Part shown: positions 1 through 8,972 of the stretch, piece by piece
How the letters are laid out: every line of letters begins with the position of its first letter
Position numbering within the stretch: position 1 is the first letter of the stretch
Assembly: GCF_014058685.1 (NCBI RefSeq)
Contig: NZ_CP059055.1
Span: 682,001 to 746,000, forward strand
Source of the DNA: Lactobacillus johnsonii
GTDB lineage: Bacteria > Bacillota > Bacilli > Lactobacillales > Lactobacillaceae
DNA: 64,000 nt
Direction of reading: 5' to 3'
Notes under the pieces: model-generated
Database searches by the model: none
What the model was told of the DNA's origin: nothing
Seen by the model: only the letters and a program-made list of their open reading frames with translations
Program-made: the position numbers and the translations under genes

Positions 1-717
1 GTTGCTAAAGATATCATGACAGACCGTACTCAACTTCAAGTTTTAAATGCAACTGATGATGTAAAGACAGCTTTAGAAAAATACATTAAAGATGGTTTCA
101 GCCGTTTTCCAGTTGTGCGTGATAATGATAAAGATGATGTTGTAGGATACGTTTATGCTTATGATATCGTAAGTCAAGATCAGGAAAATCCTAATGTTCC
201 GATTACTAGAATTATTAGAGCGATTATTACTGTGCCTGAATCAATGTTAATTCAAGATATTTTGAAATTAATGATTAAAAAGCACACACCAATTGTTTTA
301 GTAGTTGATGAGTATGGTGGAACAAGTGGAATTGTAACTGATAAAGATATTTATGAAGAACTCTTCGGATCAATTAAGGATGAAATCGATGATGTTTCAG
401 ACGAATATATTGTCCGCGATGATCATGGAAATATCCATGTTTCAGGAAAGACTACTTTATACGATTTTGAACGTTACTTCCATACTAAGCTGAAAGCATT
501 CGAAGATAGTGATATTATTACCATCGGTGGTTATATGATGGAACACTATCCTAATTTAAAACGTGGTGAGTCTGTTGATTTAGAAGGCTTTAAGTTTAAG
601 CTAGTAAACATTGAACAAGGATTCATGCGTTGGTTCATCGTTTCTAAGATCGATCAAGCCAGTGAAAATGATGATTCAGAAAATAGCGATCAAAATGATA
701 AAGAAAAAGATAAATAA
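1..717 (+). CDS. CNNM/CorC (HlyC)-type CBS-domain protein, 5' end missing
   Basis: The frame is open from base 1, so only the C-terminal cytoplasmic part is present; the membrane DUF21/CNNM domain would lie upstream of the window. The visible part starts with VAKDIMTDR, the usual beginning of the first CBS motif in this family (IMTPR-like), and continues through a CBS pair (about residues 5-125, with VVDEYGGTSGIVT in the second). A CorC/HlyC transporter-associated domain follows (about 135-215), then an acidic Asp/Glu/Lys tail. Such proteins are linked to Mg2+/Co2+ export or are called hemolysin-like; the substrate cannot be read here. An ATG at 16 is internal and should not be taken as the start. 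A terminator follows immediately. Confidence 0.85.
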   Translation, partial: VAKDIMTDRTQLQVLNATDDVKTALEKYIKDGFSRFPVVRDNDKDDVVGYVYAYDIVSQDQENPNVPITRIIRAIITVPESMLIQDILKLMIKKHTPIVLVVDEYGGTSGIVTDKDIYEELFGSIKDEIDDVSDEYIVRDDHGNIHVSGKTTLYDFERYFHTKLKAFEDSDIITIGGYMMEHYPNLKRGESVDLEGFKFKLVNIEQGFMRWFIVSKIDQASENDDSENSDQNDKEKDK

Positions 718-723
718 TCGGAA

Positions 724-750
724 AAAGCACCTCAAGATAGGTGCTTTTTT
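724..750 (+). terminator. Rho-independent terminator after the CNNM/CorC gene
   Basis: Stem AAAGCACCT / AGGTGCTTT with a short loop, followed by a T run; it starts just after the stop codon. Confidence 0.85.
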
Positions 751-814
751 GTCTAATTAAATGTTATAATTCTACTATTAACAACGCATTTATAAAAGGA
801 TATAGAGGGTTAAA

Positions 815-1384
815 ATGCAAAATAGTGATAATATTGACAACATTATTGATCGTGTTTTATTTAGTCAAGATGACATCGAAGAGATTTGTCAAAGACTAGG
901 TAAGCGATTAACTGAGGATTATGCTGGTAAGTTTCCATTAGTCATTGGGGTACTAAAGGGTGCTGTATACTTTATGACTGATTTAACACGCCATATGAAT
1001 GTAAAAATGCAAAATGACTTTATGGATGTTTCAAGCTACGGTGATGGCTTTGAATCAACTGGTAAAGTTAGATTAGATATTGACGTTCAAGCAGATGTTA
1101 AGGGTAGAGATGTATTACTGGTTGAAGATATTGTTGATACTGGTCATACTCTAAAATTTATGAAGGATCTATTAATTGAACGTGGCGCAAAGAGTGTAAA
1201 GTGTTGCGCACTTCTTAATAAGACAGAACGCCGTGAAGATGATGTAGTTGTAGATTACTATGGCTCAAAAGTTGAAAATGAATTTGTAGTTGGCTATGGA
1301 TTAGACTACTTAAATGCATATCGTAATCTACCTTATGTTGGTGTTTTAAAACCAGAAGTTATTCAAGCAAACTTAAACCGTTAA
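815..1384 (+). CDS. hpt: hypoxanthine(-guanine) phosphoribosyltransferase
   Basis: Purine salvage enzyme that transfers the ribose-phosphate of PRPP to hypoxanthine or guanine in the cytoplasm. The 189-residue length fits the family. The PRPP-binding loop VLLVEDIVDTGHT lies at about residues 100-112 with the acidic pair E104-D105, and the flexible-loop region SSYGDG is at 73-78. AGAGGG precedes the ATG. The gene stands alone between two terminators. Firmicutes often carry an hpt next to tilS/ftsH, so this may be an extra or relocated copy; the window cannot show which. Confidence 0.9.
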   Translation: MQNSDNIDNIIDRVLFSQDDIEEICQRLGKRLTEDYAGKFPLVIGVLKGAVYFMTDLTRHMNVKMQNDFMDVSSYGDGFESTGKVRLDIDVQADVKGRDVLLVEDIVDTGHTLKFMKDLLIERGAKSVKCCALLNKTERREDDVVVDYYGSKVENEFVVGYGLDYLNAYRNLPYVGVLKPEVIQANLNR

Positions 1385-1414
1385 TCATTCAAAATATCTT
1401 TATCATAAAATTAA

Positions 1415-1460
1415 AAAGGGTTGAGACTTTCTCCTTAGCTAGTGGAAGTTTCAACCCTTT
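1415..1460. terminator. bidirectional terminator between hpt and the permease
   Basis: Long inverted repeat AAAGGGTTGA... / ...TTTCAACCCTTT with A and T runs on the two sides, placed between two convergent genes. Confidence 0.75.
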
Positions 1461-1474
1461 ATCTATGAGCTTTA

Positions 1475-2785
1475 TTATTGGCGATTATTCTGTTTTTTCA
1501 TATAGTAATAAATAGGAAGGCCCAATAGCGTTAGACCGATACCGGTTATTGAGAGCCAAAATTCATTAATTACAGTACTGATCACAATGAATAAACCACC
1601 ACCAATTGAGATGATCGGGACAATCGGATACCAAGGAACAACATAAGGACGTTCTAGTTTAGGTTCGCGGTAGCGCAAAATTACCACTGCAATTGAAATT
1701 AAGGTGGTAAAGGTCCACATGACGAAGACGAGCATATTAGTTAACAGGTCAAAAGTTCCTAGTAGAATCATTATTAAAGATACCACGAGAATAATTAGGG
1801 CACTAAGAGTAGGTACACCTGTATTAACATTAGTGCGACTAATTTTATCAGAAAATGGTAACATCTTATTTTTGGCTAAAGTATAAGGTATTCTCATTCC
1901 CGTAAGCATAAAACCATTAATTGCGCCATAAACTGAAATTAAAATTCCAATCGTAACTAATTTACCGCCTAAACTACCAAATAGTTTTAACGAAGCTAAA
2001 TAGGCAGTATTTTGATTGCCGATAATTTCTTTAAAAGGAAGAGCAGTCAGAAAAGCGTAGTTGACCAATACATAAATTAAAGTAATAGCAGATAGACCGA
2101 TGATAATAGCTCTTGATAGATTCTTCTCAGGCTTTTCAATTTCACCAGCTAAATTAGTTACGTTAATCCAGCCATCATAAGCAAATAAAGCTGCAAGTAA
2201 ACCACCGCTTAAGCCTGTCCAAAAAGATGTATTATGCCCAGCGCTTAAAGGGAATAAGTTAATATCGACTTTGCTTGAATTAAAAAGACCGAAAATCACA
2301 ATTAAAGCAATTGGGATGGCCTTAAGAATAGTCATGACTGATTGCATTCGGGTTGAAAATTTTGTAGAAATAAAGTTTAAGCCCATTAAAAAGATGGCGA
2401 GCAGTAGACCAATTAAAGTTGCGTATTTAGCAGGTAAGTTAAATAAAACAACAAATTGTTGCCCGAATATTACACTTAAAGCTGCAATATTGGCAGGGAA
2501 ATAGACTAGCATTTGAGCCCAGCCAAATAAAAAGCCCCAAATTTTTCCATAAGTATACTCGATGTACTTGATAGAGCCGCCAGTAACTGGAAGAGCAGCT
2601 GCAATTTCAGATACGGTAAGGCCAGAAGCGATGGAAACAATACCGGCTAAAATCCAGACGAAAAGAGTTAATGAGGAAGTGCCGGTTTCATGACTAATGC
2701 TTCCTATTTTGAAAAAAACGCCCCCACCAATTACAGTTCCAACGACTGTAGCTAGGGCTTGACCAAAGCTAATTTGTCTTTTCAA
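1475..2785 (-). CDS. APC-superfamily amino acid permease (LAT / SteT-like)
   Basis: A 436-residue protein with about 12 hydrophobic segments. The first carries the APC signature GTVIGGGVFFKIG (about residues 16-28), which lines the substrate path, and TM6 contains FAYDGWINV, as in L-type amino acid exchangers of the SteT group. It probably imports or exchanges a neutral amino acid across the membrane; the substrate is not predictable. The start is TTG at 2785, preceded by GAAAGGAAAG at good spacing. It converges on hpt and is divergent from the GH25-like gene. Confidence 0.85.
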   Translation of the reverse strand: MKRQISFGQALATVVGTVIGGGVFFKIGSISHETGTSSLTLFVWILAGIVSIASGLTVSEIAAALPVTGGSIKYIEYTYGKIWGFLFGWAQMLVYFPANIAALSVIFGQQFVVLFNLPAKYATLIGLLLAIFLMGLNFISTKFSTRMQSVMTILKAIPIALIVIFGLFNSSKVDINLFPLSAGHNTSFWTGLSGGLLAALFAYDGWINVTNLAGEIEKPEKNLSRAIIIGLSAITLIYVLVNYAFLTALPFKEIIGNQNTAYLASLKLFGSLGGKLVTIGILISVYGAINGFMLTGMRIPYTLAKNKMLPFSDKISRTNVNTGVPTLSALIILVVSLIMILLGTFDLLTNMLVFVMWTFTTLISIAVVILRYREPKLERPYVVPWYPIVPIISIGGGLFIVISTVINEFWLSITGIGLTLLGLPIYYYMKKQNNRQ

Positions 2786-2905
2786 GATTGTGCTTTCCTT
2801 TCGATATATCTATAACTTTTAGTAATGATATCATTTTATACTAAATCTTAATGAAAGTGGTGTAGAAAGAAGAAGTTCGTTAAAATAGCTAATGGAGGGA
2901 CTGAA

Positions 2906-3616
2906 ATGCATCGTTATCGACATAAATATACTTTCCCAAGTATTATTATTTTACTCATTCTAGCTTTTTCAGGACTAGTATGGGGATACTTTAATATGAG
3001 GCAAAATACAACTGTTCCTCGTGGCTCAAATATGAGTGTATTAGGCATTGAACTAGACCAAACAAAAGATTACATTGATTTACATAAGCTAGAAAAAAAT
3101 GGTATTTCTTTTGTATATTTGAGGTCAACACAAGGAAAATCTTATTTTGACGATAATTACTTACTTTATCGCGATCAAATTCAAGGAACTAACTTAAACT
3201 TTGGTACAATTATTGCTTATAGTGATGAAACGAGTAATCAAGAACAATACCAATACTTTTTGAATAAAGTTGGAACTAACACCGGAAGTTTGCCTGTTAT
3301 GATTGTGCCAGCTGCTAGTCACTTGACTAAATCATATTGGAAGCGAATGGGAGTTTTTGCTCAAATGATAAATAATCTTGGAAAAAGAGTAATGATAGCT
3401 GGTGACTACCGTTATCATAATTATTTTCCAGAGGGAACACGGTTCTTATATACGGGAGCAAGTTTAAAAGATAGACGACACTATGCTTTTTGGTGTTACA
3501 CTCAAAATGGAAGAGTTAAAAATATAGATAATCTCGAACGGAATGTAACTATGTTTGCTTATATTGGTACTAATACGCAGTACGAGCAATTATATGGTCA
3601 GCAAGGAACACAATAG
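2906..3616 (+). CDS. GH25 (lysozyme)-like membrane-anchored protein without catalytic residues
   Basis: A 236-residue protein with an N-terminal anchor (about residues 11-28) followed by a fold that reads like glycoside hydrolase family 25: VLGIELDQTKDYIDLHKLEK and the following GISFVYLRSTQG match the GVDVSxxQGxIDWxxVKxxGxxFxxIKATEG pattern. The catalytic acids are gone: the first Asp is Glu (E49), and the later D-x-E of the L-D-x-E strand is V134-P135-A136. A muramidase function is therefore unlikely; binding of wall material is possible but is inference. GGAGGG precedes the ATG. The DEAD-box helicase starts 10 bases after its stop. Confidence 0.7.
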   Translation: MHRYRHKYTFPSIIILLILAFSGLVWGYFNMRQNTTVPRGSNMSVLGIELDQTKDYIDLHKLEKNGISFVYLRSTQGKSYFDDNYLLYRDQIQGTNLNFGTIIAYSDETSNQEQYQYFLNKVGTNTGSLPVMIVPAASHLTKSYWKRMGVFAQMINNLGKRVMIAGDYRYHNYFPEGTRFLYTGASLKDRRHYAFWCYTQNGRVKNIDNLERNVTMFAYIGTNTQYEQLYGQQGTQ

Positions 3617-3626
3617 AGGAAATAAA

Positions 3627-4856
3627 ATGTATTCAAACGCAATTACACAAGTTTTAGAAAAAGAACATAAAAATAAACCAACCTTAATTCAAAAAAGAAC
3701 ATATGATGCTATTCGTAATGGTGCTAGCATCGTAGGCTTAGCTAAGACTGGTACTGGTAAAACTTTAGCTTATGGTTTGCCAGTAATGGAGCGAATTGCC
3801 GAAATTGGTGGTCGAGGCATTATTTTAGAACCAACCACTGAACTTGCGATCCAAACCAGAAATAATCTTTTACCTTATGCAAAATCATTAGGTTTAAAAA
3901 CCATTGCATTAGTTGGAGCAGGAAATAGAAAAAGACAATTAGAACGCTTAAAAAAGGAAAAGCCGGAAATAATAATTGCTACACCAGGAAGATTTTTTGA
4001 CTTTTTATCAGAGAATCGAATCAAGTATCAAGACATTAATGCTTTGGTGATTGATGAAGCGGATGATATTTTAGAATTCACAAAATTAGATTTACTGAGT
4101 TCATTAGGACAAAATTTATCTTCAACTGCTCAAATTTTACTTTTTGGAGCATCAGAGTCAGAAATAACAAAAGATGCCGAAGATTTGTTTAATCATACTT
4201 TCTTACTGATTGATGTGCGACCAGAGCAAAAATCTGAAGTTAAACATTACTTTTTACAAGTCTCAAATGAATATAAAATGCAGTTTTTGCAGCGGTTGGC
4301 AAAGTTAGATAAGTTTAAGGGTATTCTCTTTTTTGATAGTACAGAAAGTGAAATGAGATTTGCGCGAATTTTTAGTCATAGTAAGACAAAATTTGCTGTT
4401 TTAAGTAATGAAACTAGTAAGCAAAATAGAGAAAAGATTCTTAGTGATTTTAGAGCAGGACGAATTAAGTTTTTATTTGCGACTGATTTAGCAGCTCGTG
4501 GGTTAGACTTACCTGATGTTAGCTATGTTATTAACTTTGAAATTCCGAGTGAAGTAAATACCTACTTGCATCGGAGCGGTAGAACGGGCCGAATGAATAA
4601 ATCAGGAACTGTTGTCACTCTTGGGGACGATCATGACTTTAGAGACTTGAAAAAATTACTGGCTGATACTTACCAAGTTCAAAGAGCATATTTTGCAGGC
4701 TATAGTTTAACGACTGAAAAACCAAAACGAAAAAAAGAAGAGCCAGAAACTCAAGAGAAGAAAGTAAAGGAAATTAAGCCTAAGCATAAAAAGAAGCGTT
4801 GGCGCAATAAGAAAAATAAAGGATATCATCCTCGAAAGGATAGAAGAGAAAAATAA
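3627..4856 (+). CDS. DEAD-box RNA helicase (CshA/CshB-like)
   Basis: ATP-dependent RNA unwinding in the cytoplasm, probably ribosome assembly or cold adaptation. Motifs occur in order: motif I AKTGTGKT, Ia-like EPTTELA, Ib TPGR, II DEAD, IV-VI region ending ARGLDLPDV and HRSGRTGR, then a very basic tail (KPKHKKKRWRNKKNKG) suited to RNA. Motif III is GAS instead of SAT. The open frame could begin at 3555, inside the preceding gene, but ATG 3627 has AGAGGAAATAAA in front and gives the usual family N-terminus (409 residues). The stop overlaps the next ATG in TAATG, so translation is probably coupled to the PTS protein. Confidence 0.88.
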   Translation: MYSNAITQVLEKEHKNKPTLIQKRTYDAIRNGASIVGLAKTGTGKTLAYGLPVMERIAEIGGRGIILEPTTELAIQTRNNLLPYAKSLGLKTIALVGAGNRKRQLERLKKEKPEIIIATPGRFFDFLSENRIKYQDINALVIDEADDILEFTKLDLLSSLGQNLSSTAQILLFGASESEITKDAEDLFNHTFLLIDVRPEQKSEVKHYFLQVSNEYKMQFLQRLAKLDKFKGILFFDSTESEMRFARIFSHSKTKFAVLSNETSKQNREKILSDFRAGRIKFLFATDLAARGLDLPDVSYVINFEIPSEVNTYLHRSGRTGRMNKSGTVVTLGDDHDFRDLKKLLADTYQVQRAYFAGYSLTTEKPKRKKEEPETQEKKVKEIKPKHKKKRWRNKKNKGYHPRKDRREK

Positions 4857-6187
4857 TGTCATCTTTAGTTAAATGGCTAGAAACTTATGTTTTGCCACCT
4901 GCATCGCGTTTAGCTCAACTACGCTGGCTAGTTGCAATGCGAGATACTTTTATTTCTTTACTGCCAATTACAATGGCCGGTTCAATTGCAATGCTATTTA
5001 ATAGCATAATTAGAGCAGCTAAAGTACAAATGCATTGGGATACTTTTTATTCTTTAATGCAGCCTGTAGTAGCGATTGACAATATCATTTGGGAAGGTAC
5101 ATTTGCCCTTTTTGCGGTTTATTTTGCAATTTCTTGGGGTTATCACCTAGCTAAGACTTATGAAGTGAACCGATTTGCAGGTTCTGTCGCTTCTTTAGTT
5201 GCTTTTGCAATGAGCATTAGTGATTCTGTTAAATTGCACATTGATGGGGATGTAGTTGATATTAAAAATGCTTTTGATATCAAACAATTTTCTACAATGG
5301 GGCTATTTACAGCTATTATCTTTGGCTGTATTGGAACAGCATTATTTATTACATTTTATAAGGCTAGAATTAGACTAAAAGTAGATAGTAGTATGCCGCA
5401 TGCAGAATGGGTTGCATTTAGTACTTTGATCCCGATCCTGCTTTCTATTTTTATTGTAGGTTTTGTTAATTATGCTTTTCAAAGGCTTACAGGAACCTAT
5501 TTTGGTAATTGGCTGCTTACTACTATTCAAAGACCCTTGGTTAATTTAGGACAGGGCTTTGGAGTTGTTTTATTAGTTACATTTTTGGTTCAGATCTTCT
5601 GGTTCTTTGGAATTAACGGGATAAGTGTGCTAACTCCAGTAATGGATTCTTTGTGGTTGACACCAGAAAATATTAATGTTACAGCTGTTAGAAACAGTGA
5701 GCATGTTCCTTATATTTGGGTTCGCGACTCTTTTAATGTTTTTGCATGGTTTGGTGGAGCAGGCGGAACTCTGGTATTAATTATTGCCATTTTAATGTTT
5801 TCTAAGCGTAAAGATTATCGAACAATAGCAAAGATGGCTGTAGCACCAGGAATTTTTAATATTAATGAACCTATTATTTTCGGTCTGCCAGTTGTTTTTA
5901 ATCCTGTCTATTTAATTCCGTTTGTTGTAGCTCCTTTAGTAAATGTATCATTAGCTTATTGGGCTACACAGGCTGGTTTAGTTAATCCGGTTCAAATTTT
6001 TGTTCCAACTGTAATGCCGCCACTTATTGGACCGTTCTTAGCTTGCAATTATGATTGGCGTGCTATTGTACTGGCTCTCATTAATATGGTAATTGCGCTT
6101 CTTATTTGGATGCCGTTTGTTTTTGCGGCAGATAAGATTGCTAAGCAAGATAATAATCAACGGAATTTCTATTTACCTCAATATTAA
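4856..6187 (+). CDS. PTS transporter EIIC subunit, lactose/cellobiose family
   Basis: A 443-residue integral membrane protein with about 8-10 hydrophobic segments. FFGINGISVLTPVMDS and the region AVAPGIFNINEPIIFGLPVV (NEP in IIC: the substrate-site motif) identify the cellobiose/diacetylchitobiose IIC group. It would translocate and help phosphorylate a beta-glucoside or similar sugar, but no EIIA or EIIB gene is near, so it must borrow partners encoded elsewhere. Its start overlaps the helicase stop (TAATG), an odd pairing of an RNA helicase with a sugar transporter. tRNA-Arg follows 50 bases later. Confidence 0.88.
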   Translation: MSSLVKWLETYVLPPASRLAQLRWLVAMRDTFISLLPITMAGSIAMLFNSIIRAAKVQMHWDTFYSLMQPVVAIDNIIWEGTFALFAVYFAISWGYHLAKTYEVNRFAGSVASLVAFAMSISDSVKLHIDGDVVDIKNAFDIKQFSTMGLFTAIIFGCIGTALFITFYKARIRLKVDSSMPHAEWVAFSTLIPILLSIFIVGFVNYAFQRLTGTYFGNWLLTTIQRPLVNLGQGFGVVLLVTFLVQIFWFFGINGISVLTPVMDSLWLTPENINVTAVRNSEHVPYIWVRDSFNVFAWFGGAGGTLVLIIAILMFSKRKDYRTIAKMAVAPGIFNINEPIIFGLPVVFNPVYLIPFVVAPLVNVSLAYWATQAGLVNPVQIFVPTVMPPLIGPFLACNYDWRAIVLALINMVIALLIWMPFVFAADKIAKQDNNQRNFYLPQY

Positions 6188-6237
6188 ATTTATGATAGTG
6201 AAAAGCTAGTTTTTATGTTAAAGTAGAAACTAGTCCT

Positions 6238-6310
6238 GACCCCGTAGTTCATCTGGATAGAACAATGGTCTCCTAAACCGTAGAGGTGAGTTCGAATCTC
6301 ACCGGGGTCA
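6238..6310 (+). tRNA. tRNA-Arg (anticodon CCT)
   Basis: Cloverleaf by eye: acceptor GACCCCG (6238-6244) pairs with CGGGGTC (6303-6309), with discriminator A at 6310. The anticodon stem ATGGT/ACCGT holds loop CTCCTAA, so the anticodon is CCT (reads AGG). The T arm is GTGAG-TTCGAAT-CTCAC. CCA is not encoded. Confidence 0.93.
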
Positions 6311-6316
6311 TACATG

Positions 6317-6357
6317 AAAAAAGCATTTCTTCAATTAATGAGAAGAAATGCTTTTTT
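6317..6357. terminator. terminator after tRNA-Arg(CCT), also serving the convergent small gene
   Basis: Perfect stem AAAAAAGCATTTCTTC / GAAGAAATGCTTTTTT with poly-A and poly-T flanks. Confidence 0.88.
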
Positions 6358-6364
6358 ATTCATC

Positions 6365-6550
6365 TTAAACATATTTTAATGGGTTAATAAAAATCTCTAA
6401 AACAATCCAGAGAAAAATAATTAGTAATATTGCAATAATTCCAATTAAAACATGCTTAGTTTTTTGTGGGTAAGAGTTCCCAAAGAGGAAAACTAAGCAA
6501 AAGACTATAATGGTAATTAAAATTGCAGCTAAAGATAAAAAACTAAACAT
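6365..6550 (-). CDS. small membrane protein, function unknown
   Basis: A 61-residue protein with two hydrophobic segments (about residues 2-21 and 30-52) separated by a short polar stretch (GNSYPQKTKH), predicted as two membrane helices. The frame opens earlier (6598), but the ATG at 6550 is preceded by AAGGAAAGTGAG at correct spacing, so the shorter start is chosen. I recognise no family. It stands alone, convergent with the tRNA and divergent from the epimerase gene. Confidence 0.6.
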   Translation of the reverse strand: MFSFLSLAAILITIIVFCLVFLFGNSYPQKTKHVLIGIIAILLIIFLWIVLEIFINPLKYV

Positions 6551-6663
6551 AAATTGCTCACTTTCCTTATAGTATATAAGTATAAAGTAGTTTGACAAAT
6601 AGTACCAAAGAAAATTTAATTGGGGTATAGTAGAAGATACAAAATATAAGGTAAGGATAAATT

Positions 6664-7806
6664 ATGAATAAAGTAAAAGTAATGACAGTTTTTGGTACTA
6701 GACCAGAAGCTATTAAAATGGCACCGTTAGTGTTGAAGCTAAAAAAAGATGATCGTTTTGAAGAGATAACAGTCGTAAGTGCTCAACATCGTGAAATGTT
6801 GGATCAGGTTTTAGATATTTTTAAAATTAAACCTGACTATGATTTTAATATCATGCATAAAAATCAAACATTAGAAGATATTACTTCAAAAGTAATGCTT
6901 GATATGGCTAAAGTAATAAAAAACGAGCAACCAGACATTGTTTTGGTTCATGGGGATACAACAACTAGCTTTGCGGCTGGCTTAGCAACTTTTTATGAAC
7001 AAACAAAGTTAGGCCATGTGGAGGCTGGCCTTAGAACCTGGAATAAGTATTCTCCGTTTCCAGAAGAGATGAATCGGCAAATGACTGATGATTTAACTGA
7101 TTTATATTTTGCACCAACTAAATTAAGCAAACAAAACTTAATTAAAGAAAACCATCCCGCTGATAATATTTATGTGACTGGGAATACTGCCATTGATGCT
7201 TTGGAACAGACGGTTAAAGAAGATTATCATCACGATGTTCTGGATGAAATTAACCCAGATAGTAAGATTATTTTAGTTACCATGCACCGCAGAGAGAATC
7301 AAGGAGAACCGATGCGACGCGTCTTTAAAGTTATGAAACAGGTAGTTGATAGTCATAAAGACGTTGAAATTATCTATCCGGTTCATCTGTCTCCACGTGT
7401 ACAAAAGGTAGCTAAAGAGGTATTAAGTGACGATCCGCGAATTCACTTGATTAAACCCCTAGATGTAGTTGATTTTCATAATTTAGCTAAAAAAAGCTAC
7501 TTTATTATGACTGATTCGGGTGGAGTTCAAGAAGAAGCTCCTTCTCTAGGTAAGCCAGTATTAGTTTTACGTGATACAACTGAGCGTCCTGAAGGGGTAG
7601 CAGCTGGAACTTTAAAACTTGTAGGAACCGAAGTAGAGAAGGTTCGTGCTGAAATGATACGGTTACTTGAAGATGAAAAAGCTTATACTGAAATGGCAAA
7701 TGCGAAAAATCCATATGGGGATGGAAAAGCAGCTGATCGGATTATGGATGCAATTGCTTACTATTTTGACAAGGAACATAATCAAAAACCAGTTGATTTT
7801 AACTAA
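6664..7806 (+). CDS. wecB: UDP-N-acetylglucosamine 2-epimerase (non-hydrolysing)
   Basis: Interconverts UDP-GlcNAc and UDP-ManNAc for cell-wall polysaccharide or teichoic acid linkage-unit synthesis. The 380-residue length and the motifs FGTRPEAIKMAPL, VHGDTTTSFA, GHVEAGLRT, PFPEEMNRQ and TDSGGVQEEAP are diagnostic of the WecB/MnaA family. AAGGATAAATT precedes the ATG. It is monocistronic, ending in its own terminator; mnaA would be an equally good name. Confidence 0.93.
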   Translation: MNKVKVMTVFGTRPEAIKMAPLVLKLKKDDRFEEITVVSAQHREMLDQVLDIFKIKPDYDFNIMHKNQTLEDITSKVMLDMAKVIKNEQPDIVLVHGDTTTSFAAGLATFYEQTKLGHVEAGLRTWNKYSPFPEEMNRQMTDDLTDLYFAPTKLSKQNLIKENHPADNIYVTGNTAIDALEQTVKEDYHHDVLDEINPDSKIILVTMHRRENQGEPMRRVFKVMKQVVDSHKDVEIIYPVHLSPRVQKVAKEVLSDDPRIHLIKPLDVVDFHNLAKKSYFIMTDSGGVQEEAPSLGKPVLVLRDTTERPEGVAAGTLKLVGTEVEKVRAEMIRLLEDEKAYTEMANAKNPYGDGKAADRIMDAIAYYFDKEHNQKPVDFN

Positions 7807-7835
7807 AAAAAGCTCCATTTTTATGGAGCTTTTTT
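7805..7835. terminator. bidirectional terminator between wecB and the GtrA gene
   Basis: Stem AAAAAAGCTCCAT / ATGGAGCTTTTTT with a small loop, between convergent genes. Confidence 0.88.
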
Positions 7836-7838
7836 AGA

Positions 7839-8348
7839 TCACTTTTTATTAAAGTAGTCTTTAAATTTTTTAGCGAATTTACCACTAGTATTAAGAAAAA
7901 TTGATTTGGTAGTTAAATAGTTGAAAATACCTACTAAAATTTGATCGATTATTTTTACAAAAAATGCATTCCAATGAAGCCAAGAAATACCAACTAGCAT
8001 AATTAAGTTATCCGGGACTAAACTAATGACTCGGTAAATAAAGAATAAACAAATTTGGTAAACTACTCCATGATTTTTATCGACATTTTGAATGAATACA
8101 CCATGTTTATTAAAAGAAAAAGAGGCTAAATTAGAAATAATAAATGCGATTGTGTTGGCATAAATCACAGGCATTTTCCAAATATTATGCAATAAAAGAA
8201 AGCAGGCAATATTAATAAGGGCTGCTAGAAAACCGAAGATAACATAAACATAAAAATTTCGGTGTCTCGCAACCAATTTACTCCCGAGTTCTCTCAACTG
8301 CTCTTGAGTAATCTTTTGCCCCTTCCTTTTAGGGTGATTTTTAGCCAT
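7839..8348 (-). CDS. GtrA-family membrane protein
   Basis: A 169-residue protein with a basic N-terminus and four hydrophobic segments from about residue 35, typical of GtrA/DPMS-type proteins thought to flip or help transfer lipid-linked sugars. The ISNLASFSFNKHGVF stretch matches the conserved F/N-rich loop of the family. The frame is open from a TTG at 8360, but ATG 8348 has GAGG about nine bases ahead and overlaps the flavodoxin stop, indicating coupled translation. The partner glycosyltransferase is not adjacent. Confidence 0.8.
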   Translation of the reverse strand: MAKNHPKRKGQKITQEQLRELGSKLVARHRNFYVYVIFGFLAALINIACFLLLHNIWKMPVIYANTIAFIISNLASFSFNKHGVFIQNVDKNHGVVYQICLFFIYRVISLVPDNLIMLVGISWLHWNAFFVKIIDQILVGIFNYLTTKSIFLNTSGKFAKKFKDYFNKK

Positions 8349-8787
8349 TAAATGCCTCAACTATTTCTTCAGTAGCTTGATCAATTAAGGCAATGTCTTC
8401 ATCATCGACTGCATTTTCTATTTTAACTGGTTTTGCTGCTTCAATAGCGCCACATTTAATAAATGCTTTTTCAAAATCATCTACATTTTCACAATAGTGA
8501 TCTTTATAGGTCTTGTCTCCTGAACCCATTACAGCAAATTTTTTACCGGATAGGTCAAGTGTGATCAGTTGGTCATAAAAGTCTTTTAATTCATCAGTCA
8601 TCACGCCTTCGCCATATGTATAAGTAACCATCACGCAAAGGTCAGCATCAAGATAAGAGCTAGCATCTGCAAAACTGACGTCAATATTTTCTACGTCAAA
8701 ACCTGCATCTTGTAAGTTTTCTTCTAAAATTTCTGCCATATCTTCATCATTACCAGTCATGCTGGCAAAGACAATTTGTGCTTTCAT
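8341..8787 (-). CDS. flavodoxin
   Basis: A 148-residue FMN-binding electron carrier. The phosphate-binding loop SMTGNDEDMA lies at residues 9-18, the second FMN loop is around VTYTYGEG (about 54-61) and the third is GSGDKTYKDHYC (about 88-99), all in canonical order. It overlaps the GtrA gene by 8 bases. No redox partner is visible next to it. Confidence 0.9.
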   Translation of the reverse strand: MKAQIVFASMTGNDEDMAEILEENLQDAGFDVENIDVSFADASSYLDADLCVMVTYTYGEGVMTDELKDFYDQLITLDLSGKKFAVMGSGDKTYKDHYCENVDDFEKAFIKCGAIEAAKPVKIENAVDDEDIALIDQATEEIVEAFNG

Positions 8788-8972
8788 GCAAAAAACTTCT
8801 TTCTATAACGTTTTCTCTTATTATACTAAAGAAGTATAGAGGTTTGTAAATCTTAAGAGAAATTATTTAAGAAAAGCTTTATAATGAATGGTTGAGACTT
8901 TCTTAATAACTACAAAATCATACCTATTTAAGGTATGCTAAGAGTATATAAATTAAAAAAGGAGACTTTTTA

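Noticed and set aside
1419-8902. The 13-mer GGTTGAGACTTTC occurs at 1419-1431 and at 8890-8902
   Set aside because: The first copy is one arm of a terminator, the second has no partner arm and no further similarity around it; chance or terminator decay is more likely than a repeat family.
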